This document shows positions 38,786 to 49,369 of a stretch of DNA of 64,000 bases, piece after piece. Origin of the DNA: Anabaena catenula FACHB-362 (GTDB lineage: Bacteria; Cyanobacteriota; Cyanobacteriia; Cyanobacteriales; Nostocaceae); assembly GCF_014698735.1 (NCBI RefSeq), contig NZ_JACJTQ010000023.1, positions 32,278 to 96,277 on the forward strand, read 5' to 3'. Position 1 is the stretch's first letter; each line of letters opens with the position of its first letter. A program made the translations under genes and the position numbers. The notes beneath the pieces were generated by a model that did no database searches, had not been told where the DNA came from, and worked only from the letters and a program-made list of their open reading frames with translations.

Positions 38786-39220
38786 ATGCGATTACTACAT
38801 ACAATGTTACGAGTGGGCAACCTGGAAGAGTCCTTAAAATTTTACTGCGAACTTCTAGGAATGAAATTACTGCGCCGCAAAGATTACCCAGGTGGAGAAT
38901 TTACCCTGGCTTTTGTCGGCTACGCAGAGGAAAGTGAACAAGCAGTAATTGAACTAACCTATAATTGGGGAGTAGAAAAGTACGAATTGGGGACAGCTTA
39001 CGGTCATATTGCCCTTGGCGTGGATGATATTTACAGCACCTGTGAGGAGATTAAAAATCGTGGTGGTAAAGTTGTCCGGGAACCAGGCCCAATGAAACAC
39101 GGTGCTACAGTAATTGCTTTTATTGAAGATCCAGATGGGTATAAAATTGAACTAATTCAACTGAGCAGCCAAAGCTCATCCGCCACACAAGAATCACCTC
39201 AACAGCTTGTCAGTAAGTAA
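38786..39220 (+). CDS. gloA: Lactoylglutathione lyase (glyoxalase I)
   Basis: GloA isomerises the methylglyoxal-glutathione adduct to lactoylglutathione. The 144-residue product has the glyoxalase fold: [68 protein letters not shown] and [15 protein letters not shown]. Metal ligands H5, a Glu in the IELTYN strand, the His of YGHIA and the Glu of KIELIQ are all in place. The C-terminal tail is slightly longer than typical. Confidence 0.95.
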   Translation: MRLLHTMLRVGNLEESLKFYCELLGMKLLRRKDYPGGEFTLAFVGYAEESEQAVIELTYNWGVEKYELGTAYGHIALGVDDIYSTCEEIKNRGGKVVREPGPMKHGATVIAFIEDPDGYKIELIQLSSQSSSATQESPQQLVSK

Positions 39221-39431
39221 ATTTCAGGTCAAAGTACCAGATATATCCCCATCTTCAATCTTGATGGTGGGGAACTTATTAGCAAAATTATTTAAGTATA
39301 TAATTAAGGACTCTAACCGGAGATGATAGGAAATGTATGAATTATGAAGTATATTTTTCTGCTTTCTATATCAATCACCAAATCCTAAATTAAAATCACA
39401 AATCTAAAATCACAAATCTAAAAATCTCAAG

Positions 39432-42107
39432 ATGCAGCCTACAGATCCTAATAAATTTACTGATACAGCCTGGGAAGCCATTACTAAATCTCAGGATATA
39501 GTCCGTGCTTATCAACAACAGCAATTAGAAGTTGAACATTTAATTATTGCTCTTTTAGAAGAATCTACTAGTTTAGCTACCAATATTCTCGCTCGTGCTG
39601 AAGTTGATCCTGTTCGCTTACAACAGCAATTAGAAGCTTATACCCAACGTCAGCCGAAAGTCGGTAAAAGTGATCAGCTTTACTTAGGGCGCAATTTAGA
39701 TTTGCTACTTGACCGTGCTGAAGAAATTCGCGTCAGAATGAGAAATGAGGAAATTGCTGAAGGGCATATACTCCTAGCTTTTGCGGAAGATGAACGCATT
39801 GGGAGACGGATATTTAAAGGCTTAAATGTAGACATCGCCAAGTTAGAAGCTGCTGTCAAAACTGTTCGCGTTACCCAAAAAGTGACTCAAAAGGTGGGAG
39901 AAGCAGAATCTGCGGATGCACCTTATGAAGCTTTAAAACGGTTTGGACGAGATTTGACAGAACAGGCAAAAGCTGGAAAATTAGATCCTGTGATTGGGCG
40001 TGATGATGAAATTCGCCGGGTAATTCAAGTTTTATCTCGTCGTAGCAAAAATAACCCTGTTTTGATTGGGGAACCGGGAGTGGGTAAAACGGCTATTGCT
40101 GAAGCTTTAGCTCAAAGAATGGTCAACGGCGACGTTCCCGAATCTCTGAAAAACCGCCAATTGATTTCTTTAGATATCGGTAGTTTGATTGCTGGGGCAA
40201 AATACCGAGGTGAGTTTGAAGACCGTTTAAAAAATGTTCTCCGTGAAGTTATTGAATCTAATGGGCAAATAGTTCTCTTTATTGACGAACTCCACACCGT
40301 CGTTGGTGCTGGTGCTAACCAACAAGGCTCAATGGATGCTGGTAATTTGCTTAAACCCATGTTGGCGCGGGGTGAGTTGCGTTGTATTGGTGCGACGACT
40401 TTAGATGAATATCGCAAATACATTGAAAAAGATGCAGCTTTAGAGCGTCGTTTTCAACAGGTATATGTAGACCAACCAACGGTAGAAAATACTATTTCTA
40501 TTCTGCGGGGTTTAAAAGAACGCTATGAAGTACATCATAATGTGAAAATTTCTGACTCGGCTTTGGTAGCAGCCGCAACTCTCTCAGCCCGTTATATTGC
40601 TGATCGGTTTTTACCAGATAAAGCCATTGATTTAGTTGATGAAGCCGCAGCGAAGTTAAAAATGGAGATTACCTCCAAACCTGCGGAATTGGAAACTATT
40701 GACAGGCGTTTGATGCAGCTAGAAATGGAAAAACTGTCATTATCAGGAGAAGAGAAAGGAATTTCCCAAACTAGAGAGCGTTTAGCGCGAATTGAGGAAG
40801 AAATTGCCACTTTAACTGTAAAACAGCAAACATTTAATGAGCAATGGCAGGGTGAAAAGCAGTTATTAGAAGCTATCAGTGTTTTAAAGAAAGAAGAAGA
40901 TGCTCTGCGGGTGCAAATTGAACAAGCCGAACGGGATTATGATTTAAATAAAGCTGCCCAACTTAAGTATGGCAAATTGGAGGGAGTGCAGCGCGATCGC
41001 GAAATTAAAGAAACAAAACTGTTAGAAATTCAAAGCCAAGGTTCTACTCTGTTGCGCGAACAAGTTACCGAAGCCGATATTGCCGAAATTGTCGCCAAAT
41101 GGACAGGAATCCCCGTCAATCGTCTTTTGGAATCAGAACGGCAAAAATTACTCAAATTAGAACTTCATTTACACGAAAGAGTAATCGGACAAGAAGAAGC
41201 CGTTTCCGCCGTCTCTGCGGCTATTCGTCGCGCCCGTGCAGGGATGAAAGACCCCTCCCGACCCATTGGTTCTTTCTTGTTTATGGGACCAACTGGCGTA
41301 GGTAAAACCGAACTCGCCCGTGCATTAGCTCAGTTTCTCTTTGATTCCGAAGATGCCTTAGTGCGTTTAGATATGTCCGAGTACATGGAAAAACACTCGG
41401 TTTCCCGCCTGGTGGGTGCGCCTCCAGGATACATCGGTTATGAAGAAGGTGGACAACTTTCCGAAGCAATTCGCCGACATCCTTACTCAGTGGTGCTTTT
41501 AGATGAAGTAGAAAAAGCCCACCCCGATGTATTTAATATTTTGTTACAAGTCTTAGATGATGGTAGAGTTACTGATTCACAAGGACGGGCAGTAGATTTC
41601 CGTAATACTGTCATAGTAATGACTAGCAATATCGGCAGTGAACATATTCTCGATGTAGCTGGTGATGATTCCAAGTATGATATGATGCGTAACAAGGTGA
41701 TGGATGGTTTGCGAAGTCACTTCCGCCCTGAATTTCTCAACCGCGTCGATGACATTATTCTCTTCCACACCCTCAACCGTTCCGAAATGCGGCATATTAT
41801 CCGCATACAACTCAAGCGGGTGGAAAATCTGCTACGAGAACAGAAAATATTTTTTGAAATTTCCCAAGCTGCTTGTGATCACCTGGTAGAAGCTGGTTAT
41901 GACCCAGTATACGGCGCACGTCCCCTAAAACGGTCAATTCAGCGAGAAGTAGAAAATCCCCTCGCTACTAAGTTACTGGAGAATACCTTTGTTTCGGGTG
42001 ATACAATTATCATTGATATGGGTAAAAATGGTCTAACTTTTAGTAAAAAACAGCCTGTAGCCGTACCTTCTACTATAAAGTTGTTGGAAGCATCATCGGA
42101 AGTGTAA
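39432..42107 (+). CDS. clpB: ATP-dependent disaggregase ClpB
   Basis: ClpB is an Hsp100 chaperone that with DnaK rescues aggregated proteins. The 891-residue product has the N-domain ([34 protein letters not shown]), AAA-1 ([16 protein letters not shown]), the long coiled-coil M-domain (~410-530), and AAA-2 ([44 protein letters not shown]). It starts with TDPNKFTD after the first Met-Gln-Pro. No IGF/IGL ClpP loop is seen. No heat-shock operator (CIRCE) was recognised upstream; a CACAAATCTAAAAT repeat lies there. Confidence 0.97.
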   Translation: MQPTDPNKFTDTAWEAITKSQDIVRAYQQQQLEVEHLIIALLEESTSLATNILARAEVDPVRLQQQLEAYTQRQPKVGKSDQLYLGRNLDLLLDRAEEIRVRMRNEEIAEGHILLAFAEDERIGRRIFKGLNVDIAKLEAAVKTVRVTQKVTQKVGEAESADAPYEALKRFGRDLTEQAKAGKLDPVIGRDDEIRRVIQVLSRRSKNNPVLIGEPGVGKTAIAEALAQRMVNGDVPESLKNRQLISLDIGSLIAGAKYRGEFEDRLKNVLREVIESNGQIVLFIDELHTVVGAGANQQGSMDAGNLLKPMLARGELRCIGATTLDEYRKYIEKDAALERRFQQVYVDQPTVENTISILRGLKERYEVHHNVKISDSALVAAATLSARYIADRFLPDKAIDLVDEAAAKLKMEITSKPAELETIDRRLMQLEMEKLSLSGEEKGISQTRERLARIEEEIATLTVKQQTFNEQWQGEKQLLEAISVLKKEEDALRVQIEQAERDYDLNKAAQLKYGKLEGVQRDREIKETKLLEIQSQGSTLLREQVTEADIAEIVAKWTGIPVNRLLESERQKLLKLELHLHERVIGQEEAVSAVSAAIRRARAGMKDPSRPIGSFLFMGPTGVGKTELARALAQFLFDSEDALVRLDMSEYMEKHSVSRLVGAPPGYIGYEEGGQLSEAIRRHPYSVVLLDEVEKAHPDVFNILLQVLDDGRVTDSQGRAVDFRNTVIVMTSNIGSEHILDVAGDDSKYDMMRNKVMDGLRSHFRPEFLNRVDDIILFHTLNRSEMRHIIRIQLKRVENLLREQKIFFEISQAACDHLVEAGYDPVYGARPLKRSIQREVENPLATKLLENTFVSGDTIIIDMGKNGLTFSKKQPVAVPSTIKLLEASSEV

Positions 42108-42185
42108 AATACACCAAGTGTAAGTCTTGAATCAGCTTGTCGAATATGAGATATAACTGTTTGTCTTTATACTCAGTAAATAATC

Positions 42186-43151
42186 ATGTCTCTTGACTTG
42201 ACTGTTGCCATACCAACCTATAATGGGGAAAGCCGTTTACCCAAAGTTATAGAGCATTTGCAAAGCCAACAGGGAGTAGAAAACCTGAAATGGGAAATTT
42301 TAGTTATTGATAATAACAGTACAGATGGCACGGCACAGTTAGTTCAAAATTACCAAACTAACTGGAATCATCCATATTTGTTAAAGTATTTATCCGAGAT
42401 TCAACAAGGTGCAGCCTTCGCTAGAGCTAAAGCTATTCAAGAAGCACAAAGTGAAATTATCTGTTTCTTAGATGATGATAATTTACCTGCACCTAATTGG
42501 ATTTTAGAGGCTTACAAATTTGCTGTAAATAATCCTCAAGCTGGAGCGATCGCTAGTAGAATCAGTGGTAAGTTTGAAGTGAATCCTCCAGAAAATATTA
42601 AACCAATCATATTCTATCTAGCAATTACAGAAAGAGGTGAAAAACCCCATTTATTTGAACCCCGAAAACAGGGATTTCCGCCAACTGCGGGGTTAGTTGT
42701 TCGTCGTCAAGCATGGCAAGATAATGTTCCCAAACAACCTTTTTTGATTGGTAGAGTTGGTTCATCAATGCTAGGTAGCGAAGATGCGGAAGCGTTATGT
42801 TATATCCAAAAAGCTGGTTGGGAAATTTGGTATAATCCAGCCATGCAAGTAGAGCATATTATCCCAGCATCACGGTTAGAACGAAATTACTTAATTTCTC
42901 TGACGCAATCCGTTGGTTTAGCTCGTCATCATTTACGAATGTTGATATTACCAATCTGGCAAAGACCTTTTGCTTTTGTATTCTATCTGCTAAATGATGC
43001 CCGAAAATTAATACTATATTACATTCGTCATCGGACAATAATTGCGAATGATGTTGTTGCTAGTTGTGAATTAGAAAGACTTTTTGCTACTTTCATAAGT
43101 CCTTTTTATTTGTTGCAGGTAAAAATTAATAGATATCAGAAAAAATCATAA
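42186..43151 (+). CDS. HpsE-like GT2 glycosyltransferase (paralogue of the hps locus enzyme)
   Basis: A 321-residue glycosyltransferase family 2 enzyme. It has the GT-A start LTVAIPTYNGESRLPKVIEHL, the nucleotide-binding VIDNNSTDGTAQLVQNY, the metal motif CFLDDDNLPAPNWI, and AGWEIWYNPAMQVEHIIPASRL. It is plainly paralogous to hpsE at 58869 (shared TVAIPTYNGE, DNNSTD, QGAA(F/Y)AR, FLDDDN, AITERG, IQKAGWEIWYNP). Its stop overlaps the next start (TAATG), so it heads a four-gene glycosyltransferase operon. Donor and acceptor sugars are unknown; a role in surface polysaccharide is likely. Confidence 0.88.
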   Translation: MSLDLTVAIPTYNGESRLPKVIEHLQSQQGVENLKWEILVIDNNSTDGTAQLVQNYQTNWNHPYLLKYLSEIQQGAAFARAKAIQEAQSEIICFLDDDNLPAPNWILEAYKFAVNNPQAGAIASRISGKFEVNPPENIKPIIFYLAITERGEKPHLFEPRKQGFPPTAGLVVRRQAWQDNVPKQPFLIGRVGSSMLGSEDAEALCYIQKAGWEIWYNPAMQVEHIIPASRLERNYLISLTQSVGLARHHLRMLILPIWQRPFAFVFYLLNDARKLILYYIRHRTIIANDVVASCELERLFATFISPFYLLQVKINRYQKKS

Positions 43152-44140
43152 TGACTACTATCATATCTGTAATCATTCCGGTATTTAATGGTGAAAAAAC
43201 TATTAAAGAAACAGTTGACTCAGTTTTAAACCAAACATTTACTCAATTTGAATTAATCATCATCAATGCTGATTCAACCGATTCAACATTAGAAATTATT
43301 TCTCAAATTCAAGATCCGCGAATCAAAATATTTTCCTATCCTCAAGCCAATGTAGCTGTAAATCGGAATCGGGGTTTTCATCATTCGATTGGTGAGTTTA
43401 TTACTTTTATTGATGCAGATGATCTTTGGACACCCGATAAATTAGAAGCCCAATATAACGCACTACTAGAAAATCCTAAAGCTGCTGTTGTTTATAGTTG
43501 GACTAAGTGCATAGATAAAAATGGTAAATCTTTGTCAATAATTTGGCCTCGTGTTCAATGGACAGGAGATGTTTATGATAAATTTCTGTTATTTGATTTC
43601 ATTGGTTCTGGTTCTAATGCCATGATTCGCAGAAATGCTTTAGAAGTAACGGGTTTGTTTAATGAGTCGCTCAGTAATGCACAAGATACAGATATGTGGA
43701 TACGGTTAGCAGCAAGCTATGATTTTATTGTTGTTACACAGCCACAAATTTTATATCGGATTTCTCCTATTTCCATGTCTTCTGACTTTTTAGGGTTTGA
43801 AAAATCAGCTTTACAAATAATTACACAAGCTTTTAACCACCAAAAAGCTGCCTCTTTACAGCATCTCAAGCCGCACAGTATTGCTAATTTATATAAATAC
43901 CTGAGCTACAAAGCACTAAATGTACCTCCAGGGAAGCAAAAAACGCTACAAGTTTTCAGGGTGATTATTAAATCTATTACAACTGATGTAAAACTAATAA
44001 CTAAACCTATCATCTATAAAGCGTTCTTGAAACTGTTAGCCATGACTTTACTTCCTCCAGAGTGGGCTAAAAGCTTATTTAATAAGTTTCCCAAACTTGG
44101 TAATACTAGCACATTTTTAAGTTATGGAAAAAGTGCTTAG
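43151..44140 (+). CDS. GT2 glycosyltransferase, tandem copy 1
   Basis: A 329-residue GT2 enzyme: ISVIIPVFNGEKTIKETVDSVLNQTF, then FITFIDADDLWTPDKLEAQ (DxD metal motif), then SNAQDTDMWIRLAASYDF and LYRISPISMSS. The C-terminal ~90 residues are helical and specific to this group. Its DNSTD-like site reads INADSTDSTLE, with A in place of the usual D-G. It is coupled to the gene before it by a one-base stop/start overlap. It shares most motifs with the two following genes, so the three arose by tandem duplication. Confidence 0.88.
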   Translation: MTTIISVIIPVFNGEKTIKETVDSVLNQTFTQFELIIINADSTDSTLEIISQIQDPRIKIFSYPQANVAVNRNRGFHHSIGEFITFIDADDLWTPDKLEAQYNALLENPKAAVVYSWTKCIDKNGKSLSIIWPRVQWTGDVYDKFLLFDFIGSGSNAMIRRNALEVTGLFNESLSNAQDTDMWIRLAASYDFIVVTQPQILYRISPISMSSDFLGFEKSALQIITQAFNHQKAASLQHLKPHSIANLYKYLSYKALNVPPGKQKTLQVFRVIIKSITTDVKLITKPIIYKAFLKLLAMTLLPPEWAKSLFNKFPKLGNTSTFLSYGKSA

Positions 44141-44148
44141 TTTATAGT

Positions 44149-45138
44149 ATGAAAAGTGTAATTTCTGTCATTATTCCTGTTTATAACGGGGAAAAAACCA
44201 TCAGAGAAACGCTTGAATCAGTTCTAAATCAAAGTTTCTCACTAATAGAAGTGATCATTATTAATGATGGTTCAACTGATGCCACATTAGAGATTATTCA
44301 AAGTATTTCTGATTCTCGCTTACAGGTATTTTCTTATCCAAATTCAGGTATAGCTGTTAGTCGTAACCGAGGAATAGCAAAAGCTTCAGGTGAATATATT
44401 GCTTTCATTGATGCAGATGATCTTTGGAAACCTGATAAACTAAAATTCCAAGTCAATACACTCGAACAAAATTCTGAAGCTGCTGTAGCTTATAGTTGGT
44501 GTGATCATATTGATGAATCGAGTCGATTTTTACGTTCAGGTAGTCGCTTCACAGCAAATGGTGATGTTTATTCTAAGTTGTTAGTTGCAAATTTTTTAGA
44601 AAATGGCTCTAATCCTTTAATCCGCGCAGATGCTTTAGCTTCAATTGGTGGATTTGAAGCATCACTAAGTCCAGCTGAAGATTGGGATTTGTGGCTAAGA
44701 TTAGCTAGACAATATCACTTTGTAGTCATACCATACCCACAAGTATTATATAGAATATCATCTACTTCTTTGTCTTCTAATATCCTTAAAATGGAAGTAG
44801 TGAGTCTGCAAATTATTAAATGTGCCTTTAGTCAAGCACCTGAATCATTACAGCATTTAAGTAAGTATAGTATTGGGAATTTATATAAATATTTACTATA
44901 TAAAATTCTGGAAAAACCTTCAGAAAAAAATACTCCTATAATTTGTTTAAGATTTCTCTGGAATATAGTTAAAAATGATTCATCTATACTATTCTCAAAA
45001 CTATTTGTTAAAATATTGTTGAAAATTTTGATGATAACTTTACTAAATAATCATCAAAAGCAGGTTTTTATGCAAAAATTTAGACGTTTTTCAGATACTA
45101 GCACCTTATTGGGATATTTGAAATTTGATAATACTTGA
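44149..45138 (+). CDS. GT2 glycosyltransferase, tandem copy 2
   Basis: A 329-residue GT2 enzyme eight bases after copy 1. Motifs: ISVIIPVYNGEKTIRETLESVLNQSF, IINDGSTDATLEIIQSISDSRLQVFSY, YIAFIDADDLWKPDKLKF, and LSPAEDWDLWLRLARQYHF (ED catalytic region). It is closest to copy 3; both share the DGSTDATLEI and SISDSRLQVFSY stretch. The C-terminal region is A/T-rich with many Lys and Ile codons. Confidence 0.88.
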   Translation: MKSVISVIIPVYNGEKTIRETLESVLNQSFSLIEVIIINDGSTDATLEIIQSISDSRLQVFSYPNSGIAVSRNRGIAKASGEYIAFIDADDLWKPDKLKFQVNTLEQNSEAAVAYSWCDHIDESSRFLRSGSRFTANGDVYSKLLVANFLENGSNPLIRADALASIGGFEASLSPAEDWDLWLRLARQYHFVVIPYPQVLYRISSTSLSSNILKMEVVSLQIIKCAFSQAPESLQHLSKYSIGNLYKYLLYKILEKPSEKNTPIICLRFLWNIVKNDSSILFSKLFVKILLKILMITLLNNHQKQVFMQKFRRFSDTSTLLGYLKFDNT

Positions 45139-45156
45139 ATACAAAGGTTAATATGT

Positions 45157-46092
45157 ATGCCTCTAATATCTGTGATTATTCCTGTTTATAATGGTGAAAA
45201 AACAATCAGGAAAACTATTGATTGTGTTTTAAAACAGAGTTTTTCATTATTAGAAATAATAGTTATTAATGATGGGTCAACTGACGCAACATTAGAGATT
45301 GTTCAAAGTATTTCTGACTCTCGGCTACAGGTATTTTCTTATGTAAATTCTGGTTTATCTGCGAGTCGAAATAGAGGTTTAGTTCATGCTTCAGGTGAAT
45401 TTATTTCATTTATTGATGCTGATGATCTGTGGACATCTGATAAACTAGAGGATCAAATAAAAGCACTACAAGAAAATCCAAAAGCTGCGGTAGCGTATAG
45501 CTGGACAGATTATATTGATGGTGATGATAAATTTATAAAACGTGGCAGACATAGTACAATTACAGGAGATGTTTATACTAAGCTGCTGCTATTTAATGTT
45601 TTAGAAAATGGTTCTAATCCTTTAATTCGTAAAGAAGCTTTCAATACAATTTGTGGTTTTGATGAATCACTTCCTGCGGCTGAAGATTGGGATATGTGGT
45701 TGCGTTTAGCAGCAAAATATGAGTTTGTAGTAGTTCCCAAAGCGCAAATATTATATAGACTATCTATGCACTCAATGTCTACCAATCTGAAAAAACAAGA
45801 AGCAGGATGTTTAGAAGTTATAGAACGTGGTTTTGCTAATCCAAAAGCAGAGTCTCTAAGACATCTCAAAAAAGATGCTTTATCTAATATTTATAAATAC
45901 CTAACGTTCAAATCTCTAGAAGCATCTCCAGATAAACTAAACCGCTGGATATCTGTAGGATTTTTGTGGAATTGTGTGCGGTATAATCCTGCTGTGCTTA
46001 AACAACACAAAATTATGTTGATAGCAGTTTTAAAAATAGCTTTTCCTGGATTGTACGTAAGGATTCAGCCGTTTTGGAAAGGCAATAACTAA
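45157..46092 (+). CDS. GT2 glycosyltransferase, tandem copy 3
   Basis: A 311-residue GT2 enzyme eighteen bases after copy 2. Motifs: ISVIIPVYNGEKTIRKTIDCVLKQSF, VINDGSTDATLEIVQSISDSRLQVFSYV, FISFIDADDLWTSDKLEDQ, AAEDWDMWLRLAAKYEF, and LYRLSMHSMSTN. The start ATG at 45157 is used; another ATG four bases earlier is out of frame. It ends the glycosyltransferase run; htpG follows after 127 bp. Confidence 0.88.
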   Translation: MPLISVIIPVYNGEKTIRKTIDCVLKQSFSLLEIIVINDGSTDATLEIVQSISDSRLQVFSYVNSGLSASRNRGLVHASGEFISFIDADDLWTSDKLEDQIKALQENPKAAVAYSWTDYIDGDDKFIKRGRHSTITGDVYTKLLLFNVLENGSNPLIRKEAFNTICGFDESLPAAEDWDMWLRLAAKYEFVVVPKAQILYRLSMHSMSTNLKKQEAGCLEVIERGFANPKAESLRHLKKDALSNIYKYLTFKSLEASPDKLNRWISVGFLWNCVRYNPAVLKQHKIMLIAVLKIAFPGLYVRIQPFWKGNN

Positions 46093-46219
46093 ACCTCAAA
46101 AGAATTAAGTAGTGAAATCCGCATCAGTATTAGGGGGGAAACAAGCCTTGAAAGGGCAAGCGATCGCACTCACGATACTATTAAAATTCAGAATAAGCGA
46201 ATTTTATTAAACCAAGGTT

Positions 46220-48190
46220 ATGTTAGAACAAGGAACCATCAGTATTCATACTGAGAATATTTTCCCCATTATCAAGAAGTCCCTTTACTCAGACCACCAA
46301 ATATTCCTGCGGGAACTCGTATCTAACGCAGTAGATGCCATCCAAAAGCTAAAAATGGTAGCCCGTGCTGGGGAGTATAATGGAGACATTGGTGAAGACG
46401 AAATTCAAATTGCCATTGATAAAGACAACAAAACCCTCTCCATTACCGATAATGGTATCGGCATGACAGCCGAGGAAGTAAAAAAATATATTAACCAAGT
46501 TGCTTTCTCTAGTGCGGAAGAATTTATTCACAAGTATGAAGGTAAATCAGACCAACCGATAATTGGTCACTTTGGTTTAGGCTTTTACTCTTCCTTCATG
46601 GTGGCGCAAAAAGTAGAGATTGATACTCTCTCATACAAAGAAGGTTCTCAAGCAGTACATTGGACTTGTGATGGTTCCCCAGCATTCACCCTAGAAGAGT
46701 CAACCCGCACCACTCGCGGGACTACCATTACTCTCACTCTCCAAGGAGAAGAAGAAGAATTTTTAGAAGCAGCACGCATTAGAAACCTTGTCAAGACTTA
46801 CTGCGACTTCATGCCAGTGCCGATTAAACTGGATGGTGAAGTATTAAATAAACAAAAAGCAGCTTGGCGGGAGTCTCCCAGTAATCTAACAGACGAAGAT
46901 TATTTAGAATTTTACCGCTATCTGTATCCATTTCAAGAAGAACCCCTACTTTGGGTGCATCTGAATACAGATTATCCCTTTATTATTAACGGGATTATGT
47001 ATTTCCCGAAAATGCGTCCTGATGTCGATGTGACTAAAGGACAAATAAAGTTATTCTGCAATCAGGTTTTTGTCAGTGATAACTGTGAAGAGATTATCCC
47101 CCAATTTTTGATGCCCATGCGGGGAGTAATTGATAGCACTGATATACCTTTGAACGTTTCCCGTAGTGCTTTACAAGGCGATCGCACAGTTAAAAGAATC
47201 GGCGACTACATAGCCAAGAAAGTAGGCGATCGCTTAAAGGAACTATACCGCGACAACCGCGAACAATACATCAGTGCCTGGAAAGACCTGGGAACCTTCG
47301 TAAAATTTGGTGTTCTTAACGACGACAAATTCAAAAAACAAGTTGAAGACATCCTCATTTTCCGCAGCACCGCCAAACTAGAAACCAAACCAGCCGAAAC
47401 TCCCACCGTTGAAGTACAATCCTCAGAAGGCGATGTTTGGCAAGATGTCACTTCCACCTCATCCAACACTGGCATACCCTACACAACCCTGAAAGAGTAC
47501 CTAGAACGGAACAAAGAACGCCACGAAAACCGCGTTTTCTACAGCACCGACGAAGCCACCCAAGCCACATACATCCAACTACACAAAAACCAAGGCTTAG
47601 AAGTCCTGTTTATGGACTCCTTCATCGATACCCACTTTATTAACTTCCTCGAACGTGAATATCAGGATGTTAAATTTACGCGGGTAGATTCTGACCTTGA
47701 TAATACCCTGCTCGATGACAAAGCAGGCGAAATAGTTGACCCCACAACCAACAAAACCAAGAGTGAATCAATTAAAGAATTATTTGAAAAAGCACTCAAC
47801 AAACCCAAAATCAACATCCGCACCGAAGCCTTAAAATCAGATGATCCCCAAGGAACACCACCCGCAATGGTGTTGTTACCAGAAATTCTCCGTCGTCTGC
47901 GGGAAATGAACGCCATGATGCAACAGCAAAACAGCGAATTTCCCGAAGACCACATTTTACTCGTCAATACTGCTCACCCGCTAATTCAAAACCTGGCAAA
48001 TCTGAGCCAAGGTAGTATCATTCAAGGTGATGGCCAGTCGCCTACAGAGCAATTGGTGAAAATGATTTGTCAACACGTCTACGACTTAGCGTTGATGTCC
48101 CAAAAGGGTTTTGACGCTGAAGGCATGAAATCCTTTGTGGAACGTTCCAACGACGTACTCACCAAACTCACAGAACAAGCCAGCAAATAA
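46220..48190 (+). CDS. htpG: Molecular chaperone HtpG (Hsp90)
   Basis: HtpG is the bacterial Hsp90, involved in heat, cold and light stress tolerance in cyanobacteria. The 656-residue product has the GHKL ATPase domain: SDHQIFLRELVSNAVDAIQKL, ITDNGIGMTAEEV, and GHFGLGFYSSFMVAQKVEI. The middle domain is complete, including ISRSALQ-type NVSRSALQGDRTVKRI, as is the C-terminal dimerisation part (LLVNTAHPLIQNLANLSQG). It is flanked by repeats rather than operon partners. Confidence 0.97.
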   Translation: MLEQGTISIHTENIFPIIKKSLYSDHQIFLRELVSNAVDAIQKLKMVARAGEYNGDIGEDEIQIAIDKDNKTLSITDNGIGMTAEEVKKYINQVAFSSAEEFIHKYEGKSDQPIIGHFGLGFYSSFMVAQKVEIDTLSYKEGSQAVHWTCDGSPAFTLEESTRTTRGTTITLTLQGEEEEFLEAARIRNLVKTYCDFMPVPIKLDGEVLNKQKAAWRESPSNLTDEDYLEFYRYLYPFQEEPLLWVHLNTDYPFIINGIMYFPKMRPDVDVTKGQIKLFCNQVFVSDNCEEIIPQFLMPMRGVIDSTDIPLNVSRSALQGDRTVKRIGDYIAKKVGDRLKELYRDNREQYISAWKDLGTFVKFGVLNDDKFKKQVEDILIFRSTAKLETKPAETPTVEVQSSEGDVWQDVTSTSSNTGIPYTTLKEYLERNKERHENRVFYSTDEATQATYIQLHKNQGLEVLFMDSFIDTHFINFLEREYQDVKFTRVDSDLDNTLLDDKAGEIVDPTTNKTKSESIKELFEKALNKPKINIRTEALKSDDPQGTPPAMVLLPEILRRLREMNAMMQQQNSEFPEDHILLVNTAHPLIQNLANLSQGSIIQGDGQSPTEQLVKMICQHVYDLALMSQKGFDAEGMKSFVERSNDVLTKLTEQASK

Positions 48191-48210
48191 ACAATCAACA
48201 ATTAATTTTT

Positions 48211-48388
48211 CGTTCCCATACTCTGTTTCTCGTTCCCATACTCTGTTTCTCGTTTCTCGTTCCCATACTCTGTATGGGAATGAATTTTAGAAGGCTCTGC
48301 CTTCCATGATAGCCGAGGCAGAGCCTCTGTGATAGCATTCCCAGTCAGAGACTGGGAACGAGAGAAGAGTCAGAGACTGGGAACGAGA
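48211..48388. repeat. Compound dispersed hairpin repeat, family B (copy 2)
   Basis: Three tandem copies of CGTTCCCATACTCTGT are followed by the full hairpin, AAGGCTCTGCCTTCC, an inverted GGCAGAGCCTC, and two inverted copies of CAGAGACTGGGAACGAGA. The ends therefore form one long inverted repeat. This fills most of the gene-free stretch between htpG and rpmB (48191-48495). It is related to the repeat at 9479-9524. Confidence 0.8.
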
Positions 48389-48495
48389 TATAAGGGAGTT
48401 GGGGGTGGGTTTTTTAGCTATACCTGAGAAGAAAAGCAATTTTATCCTTAAAGCCCCTAGAATAGAAAGGTTGTATTGATATCCCAGGAGATATT

Positions 48496-48732
48496 ATGTC
48501 CCGTCGTTGTGAACTAACTGGTAAAAAAGCCAATAACGCTTGTTCCGTCTCCCACTCCAACCGTCACACCAAGCGCCTACAACACGTTAATCTGCAAAGT
48601 AAGCGTGTTTGGTGGGCAGCTGGTAATCGCTGGGTGAAAATGAAACTATCTACCAAAGCCATCAAAACCTTAGAAGTCAAAGGTTTAGAAGCAATGGCTA
48701 AAGAAGCTGGTATTAACCTCAACCATTACTAA
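48496..48732 (+). CDS. rpmB: 50S ribosomal protein L28
   Basis: The 78-residue product starts [29 protein letters not shown] and has the conserved [23 protein letters not shown] core; size and ends are normal. L28 is an assembly protein of the large subunit. The Shine-Dalgarno is AGGAGA, seven bases upstream. It stands alone, as in many cyanobacteria. A hairpin follows at 48799-48816. Confidence 0.97.
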   Translation: MSRRCELTGKKANNACSVSHSNRHTKRLQHVNLQSKRVWWAAGNRWVKMKLSTKAIKTLEVKGLEAMAKEAGINLNHY

Positions 48733-48798
48733 AATTACGCCCCAACCCTTATTTCTTGGCACTTGCCAGAATTAGCAAATGTTTATTTGCACCAACAG

Positions 48799-48816
48799 CC
48801 TCCCCATCTAGGGAGG
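48799..48816 (+). terminator. Hairpin downstream of rpmB
   Basis: CCTCCC pairs with GGGAGG across the loop CATCTA; TTGCGGCGTTTTTGG follows, with a T-run about eight bases on. A short family B repeat (48876-48903) comes next. Confidence 0.55.
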
Positions 48817-48906
48817 TTGCGGCGTTTTTGGCTACTTTAGCTGAAATGGACAGATGCACAGACGGGGAGATAGATTCATTCCCATACTCTGTATAGGAAC
48901 GAGAAG

Positions 48907-48938
48907 ATGTAGAGACGTTCCATGGAACGTCTCTACAT
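48907..48938. repeat. 32-bp perfect palindrome upstream of hpsA
   Basis: ATGTAGAGACGTTCCA is followed by its exact reverse complement (centre at 48922/48923), then by a second half-copy AACGTCTCTACATTCG. A related stem occurs at 60494-60536 at the other end of the hps module. The gene-free stretch 48733-49369 otherwise holds A/T-rich sequence, the likely hpsA promoter and a long leader, but no box I can name with confidence. Confidence 0.85.
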
Positions 48939-49369
48939 TCAACGTCTCTACATTCGTTTTTCTCAGATATCTAATTTATTTTTTCCCCTACTGTGATATT
49001 TTTTCCTTCACAACTGGGTAATATAACCTTGCAGTCTTCACAACAACTTTATGAATTTATATTTAAGAGAACTCTAATTACAGTACACTTACTTAAAAAA
49101 ACCGCAAAAATTAAACTATTTTGTATAAACGAGTCCGAAAAAATCAGTAATTTCCAGATGCGAATCAAGATTTCAACAATGTTATAACTAAAATCAGCAA
49201 TCTAAGTGTGTAAATACTTGATTCATCAACTTAGTAAATAACCCAAAATACAACGTTTACATAAAAATCAGCCTAGATTTTTGTCTGCAAAATTAAGTTG
49301 TTAGACGAGTTTGCAGATATGACAAAAAACTAAAAATACGTACCATATCGCTTGACAGAGGGAGCAGCT

